A DNA stretch of 7,981 nt, from the NCBI GenBank assembly GCA_947074335.1, contig CAMTPG010000109.1:1-7981 (forward strand). The letters are read 5' to 3'. This document shows positions 6,596 to 7,981 of the stretch, piece by piece; positions within the stretch are counted from its first letter, which is position 1, and the number at the start of each line of letters is the position of its first letter. Under the pieces are notes generated by a model. The model was not told the origin of the DNA, searched no databases, and worked only from the letters and a program-made list of their open reading frames with translations. The DNA comes from an uncultured Parabacteroides sp. Its GTDB lineage: Bacteria; Bacteroidota; Bacteroidia; Bacteroidales; Tannerellaceae. The translations under genes were made by a program, and so were the position numbers.

Positions 6596-7489
6596 ATGAA
6601 TATGGAAAAATTAAAACGGAAAATCATCAATATCGACGAGTCGCTATGTAATGGCTGTGGTCTTTGTATCGATGGCTGTCACGAAGGTGCTTTGCAGTTG
6701 ATTGATGGCAAAGCGCGCATGATCAGTGATCTGTATTGCGACGGTCTGGGAGCCTGCATCGGCGAATGCCCGGTTGATGCGATAACCATAATCGAGCGGG
6801 ATGCTGCGCCTTACGATGAACGACTGGTCATGGAACGTATGGTGGAAAAAGGCGAAGCAACCATCCGCGCGCATCTCAATCATCTGAAAGCTTTTGATGA
6901 GCAGCTTTATTTAAAGCAGGCACTCGATTATCTGAAAGCGAATCAGATTAATATGGATTTATCTGATTTTGAGCAAAAACCAATTCCCGGATCGGTGCAG
7001 GCACCAAAACTGGTAGGCATGGTGCGACCGCATGCCTGTCCGGGCAGCGCAGCACGTTCGTTTGCTGCTCCAGCGTCAGCAGTTGCTTCGGCTCCTGTCG
7101 CTTCGCAATTAACGGGCTGGCCCATACAGCTGCATCTGCTTAATCCGGCGGCTGCTTTTCTGAAAGGCAAAGATATGTTGCTGGCAGCCGATTGTACAGC
7201 TTTTGCGTATGCCGATTTTCATTCACGCTTCCTGCGTAGTCATGCGCTGGCCATCGCCTGTCCGAAACTGGATGTGCAACAGGAAACCTATGTCGTTAAA
7301 ATACGCGAACTGATTGATATGGCCCAAATCAATACCCTGACAGTTTTGATGATGGAAGTGCCTTGTTGCAGCGGGTTGCTCCGGCTGGTTCATCAGGCAG
7401 TTCAATCGGCTTCGCGCAAAATACCGGTGAAGAAAATCATTGTCGGGATTCAGGGCGAAATCAAATCGGAAGAGTGGGATATGGCCTGA
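6596..7489 (+). CDS. Ferredoxin-like iron-sulfur protein with conserved C-terminal Cys domain
   Basis: The protein has 297 residues. The first motif, C18-x2-C21-x2-C24-x3-C28, is a complete [4Fe-4S] site, except that His rather than Pro follows the last Cys. The second is C48-x5-C54-x3-C58-P: Leu51 occupies the place of the usual second Cys, so this site has three cysteines. It could hold a [3Fe-4S] cluster or a [4Fe-4S] cluster with a non-Cys ligand such as Asp49. Residues 70-125 are charged and helical. HACPGS (146-151) and an Ala/Ser/Pro linker (about 152-172) lead to a C-terminal domain with WPIQLHLLNP, AADC (C200), ACPK (C222) and PCCSG (C257, C258). This arrangement recurs in anaerobes in a family of 4Fe-4S proteins, some of which I recall lying near hybrid-cluster protein genes. 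No such gene is in view here. Role: probably electron transfer or redox sensing in the cytoplasm; partner unknown. The ATG at 6602 is an alternative start. Confidence 0.9.
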   Translation: MNMEKLKRKIINIDESLCNGCGLCIDGCHEGALQLIDGKARMISDLYCDGLGACIGECPVDAITIIERDAAPYDERLVMERMVEKGEATIRAHLNHLKAFDEQLYLKQALDYLKANQINMDLSDFEQKPIPGSVQAPKLVGMVRPHACPGSAARSFAAPASAVASAPVASQLTGWPIQLHLLNPAAAFLKGKDMLLAADCTAFAYADFHSRFLRSHALAIACPKLDVQQETYVVKIRELIDMAQINTLTVLMMEVPCCSGLLRLVHQAVQSASRKIPVKKIIVGIQGEIKSEEWDMA

Positions 7490-7616
7490 TGATTAAAGCC
7501 GAAAATGAAATTTTAAAACAGAAGACTGGGTTATACGCAGACATCCTAAGTACAAAAGATGCCATGCTGTTTTTCGTATTTCTACATCCGAAAAGGATTC
7601 GATGATAAAGCGTTTG

Positions 7617-7748
7617 CCTTTTGATAATTGTCAAAAGGCCTTCCGATAATTGTCAAAAGGTCTTTCGATAATTATCAAAAGGTCTTCCGATAATTATCAA
7701 AAGGTCTTCCGACAATTGTCAAAAGGCCTTTCGATAATTATCAAAAGG
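7617..7748. repeat. Six tandem 22-bp palindromic repeats in a convergent gap
   Basis: The units begin at 7617, 7639, 7661, 7683, 7705 and 7727, each exactly 22 bp with no spacer or indel. The unit consensus is YCTTYYGA, then YAATTR, then TCAAAAGG. Only unit positions 1, 5, 6, 9 and 14 vary, always C/T or A/G. Each unit is an imperfect dyad centred on AATT, and the first copy is nearly perfect. A second dyad centre occurs at each junction (AAAAGGYCTT). With one flanking base on each side (7616-7749) the array is itself a near-palindrome: its first 14 bases, GCCTTTTGATAATT, are the exact reverse complement of its last 14. It starts 127 bp after the ferredoxin-like gene and ends 24 bp from the nucleotidase stop. 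No T-tract follows, so it is not a typical terminator. A protein-binding array or a REP-like element is possible; the function is unknown. Confidence 0.95.
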
Positions 7749-7772
7749 CAATTCCTTTGTTCGGCAATCCTT

Positions 7773-7981
7773 TCAGAGTAAAGAATAAATATCTTTCCAA
7801 TTGTTTACGCGCTGATAATCATCGCGTTGTATGGTTATGTTGTGCGGCTGAGTGAAAAGTATCCTTCTGCCATCGAAAAAGTCCAGATTTTTGGGATGAT
7901 CATCAATCATGATATCGCCTTTAATGTGACTTTTATCGCCGCAAAATATCAGTTGTCGCCAGGAGAGAAACGGGAAATGTT
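7773..7981 (-). CDS. 5'(3')-deoxyribonucleotidase-like HAD phosphatase, C-terminal part
   Basis: Only the last 68 codons are in the window, with the TGA at 7775-7773; the gene continues past the right edge. Visible residues include HFPFLSWRQLIFCGDK, with the likely HAD motif III lysine at residue 16 of the fragment. IDD (residues 25-27) in MIDDHPKNL is HAD motif IV, the acidic pair that binds Mg2+. ILFTQPHNI and a closing RVNNWKDIYSLL follow. This pattern matches the NT5C family, which dephosphorylates deoxyribonucleoside monophosphates in nucleotide salvage and pool control. The catalytic DxDxT/V motif I lies outside the window. The gene converges on the ferredoxin-like gene, and the palindromic repeat array begins 24 bp past its stop, so the array would fall in its 3' untranslated RNA if transcription reads through. 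Confidence 0.85.
   Translation of the reverse strand, partial: HFPFLSWRQLIFCGDKSHIKGDIMIDDHPKNLDFFDGRRILFTQPHNITIQRDDYQRVNNWKDIYSLL

Noticed and set aside
7363..7605. Plus-strand frame of 80 codons overlapping the end of the ferredoxin-like gene
   Set aside because: Its first 42 codons are out of frame with a conserved part of that gene (PCCSG region). Only the portion after 7489 is worth considering, and it is listed as a low-interest finding.
7617..7748. Possible CRISPR array
   Set aside because: The units are directly adjacent, with no unique spacers between them, and no cas gene is present in the window.

Overview
The window looks like chromosomal DNA from a Bacteroidota bacterium, most likely a Bacteroidales-type organism. 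Three things support this. Promoter elements match the Bacteroidota form (TAnnTTTG at -7, TTTG near -33). Shine-Dalgarno sites are mostly absent and the bases before start codons are A/T-rich. Exported proteins have short lysine-led signal peptides ending in an Ala-Gln cleavage context. A low-potential iron-sulfur protein of a type common in anaerobes fits an anaerobic or facultative lifestyle, but this is inference. No phage, insertion sequence, tRNA or rRNA is visible.

Layout from left to right. Positions 1-415 (minus) hold the N-terminus of an exported M28-type metallopeptidase cut by the window edge. A divergent intergenic region leads to a Kup-family potassium transporter (687-2693, plus). 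It meets, stop codon against stop codon, a two-gene minus-strand operon of paralogous exported M28 zinc peptidases with PA-domain insertions (2694-4199 and 4216-5715). The operon has a clear Bacteroidota promoter at 5784-5815. Upstream of it, a hairpin with a UUCG tetraloop (5873-5906) probably terminates a short lipoprotein gene carrying an ABM (antibiotic biosynthesis monooxygenase-like) domain (5933-6346, minus). Divergent from that is a 297-residue ferredoxin-like protein with one complete and one three-cysteine Fe-S motif (6596-7489, plus). The right edge holds the C-terminal 68 residues of a 5'(3')-deoxyribonucleotidase (7773-7981, minus).

The most unusual element is in the convergent gap between the last two genes. 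There, six exactly 22-bp tandem units (7617-7748) each form an imperfect palindrome, and the whole array is also a near-palindrome. The copies differ only by transitions and contain no indels. It is neither a CRISPR array nor an ordinary terminator, and its role is unknown.

Functionally, the three exported M28 peptidases suggest extracytoplasmic peptide degradation for nutrition. The other genes are housekeeping: potassium uptake, redox protein and nucleotide salvage. I see no recognisable multi-gene defence, secretion or biosynthetic system.
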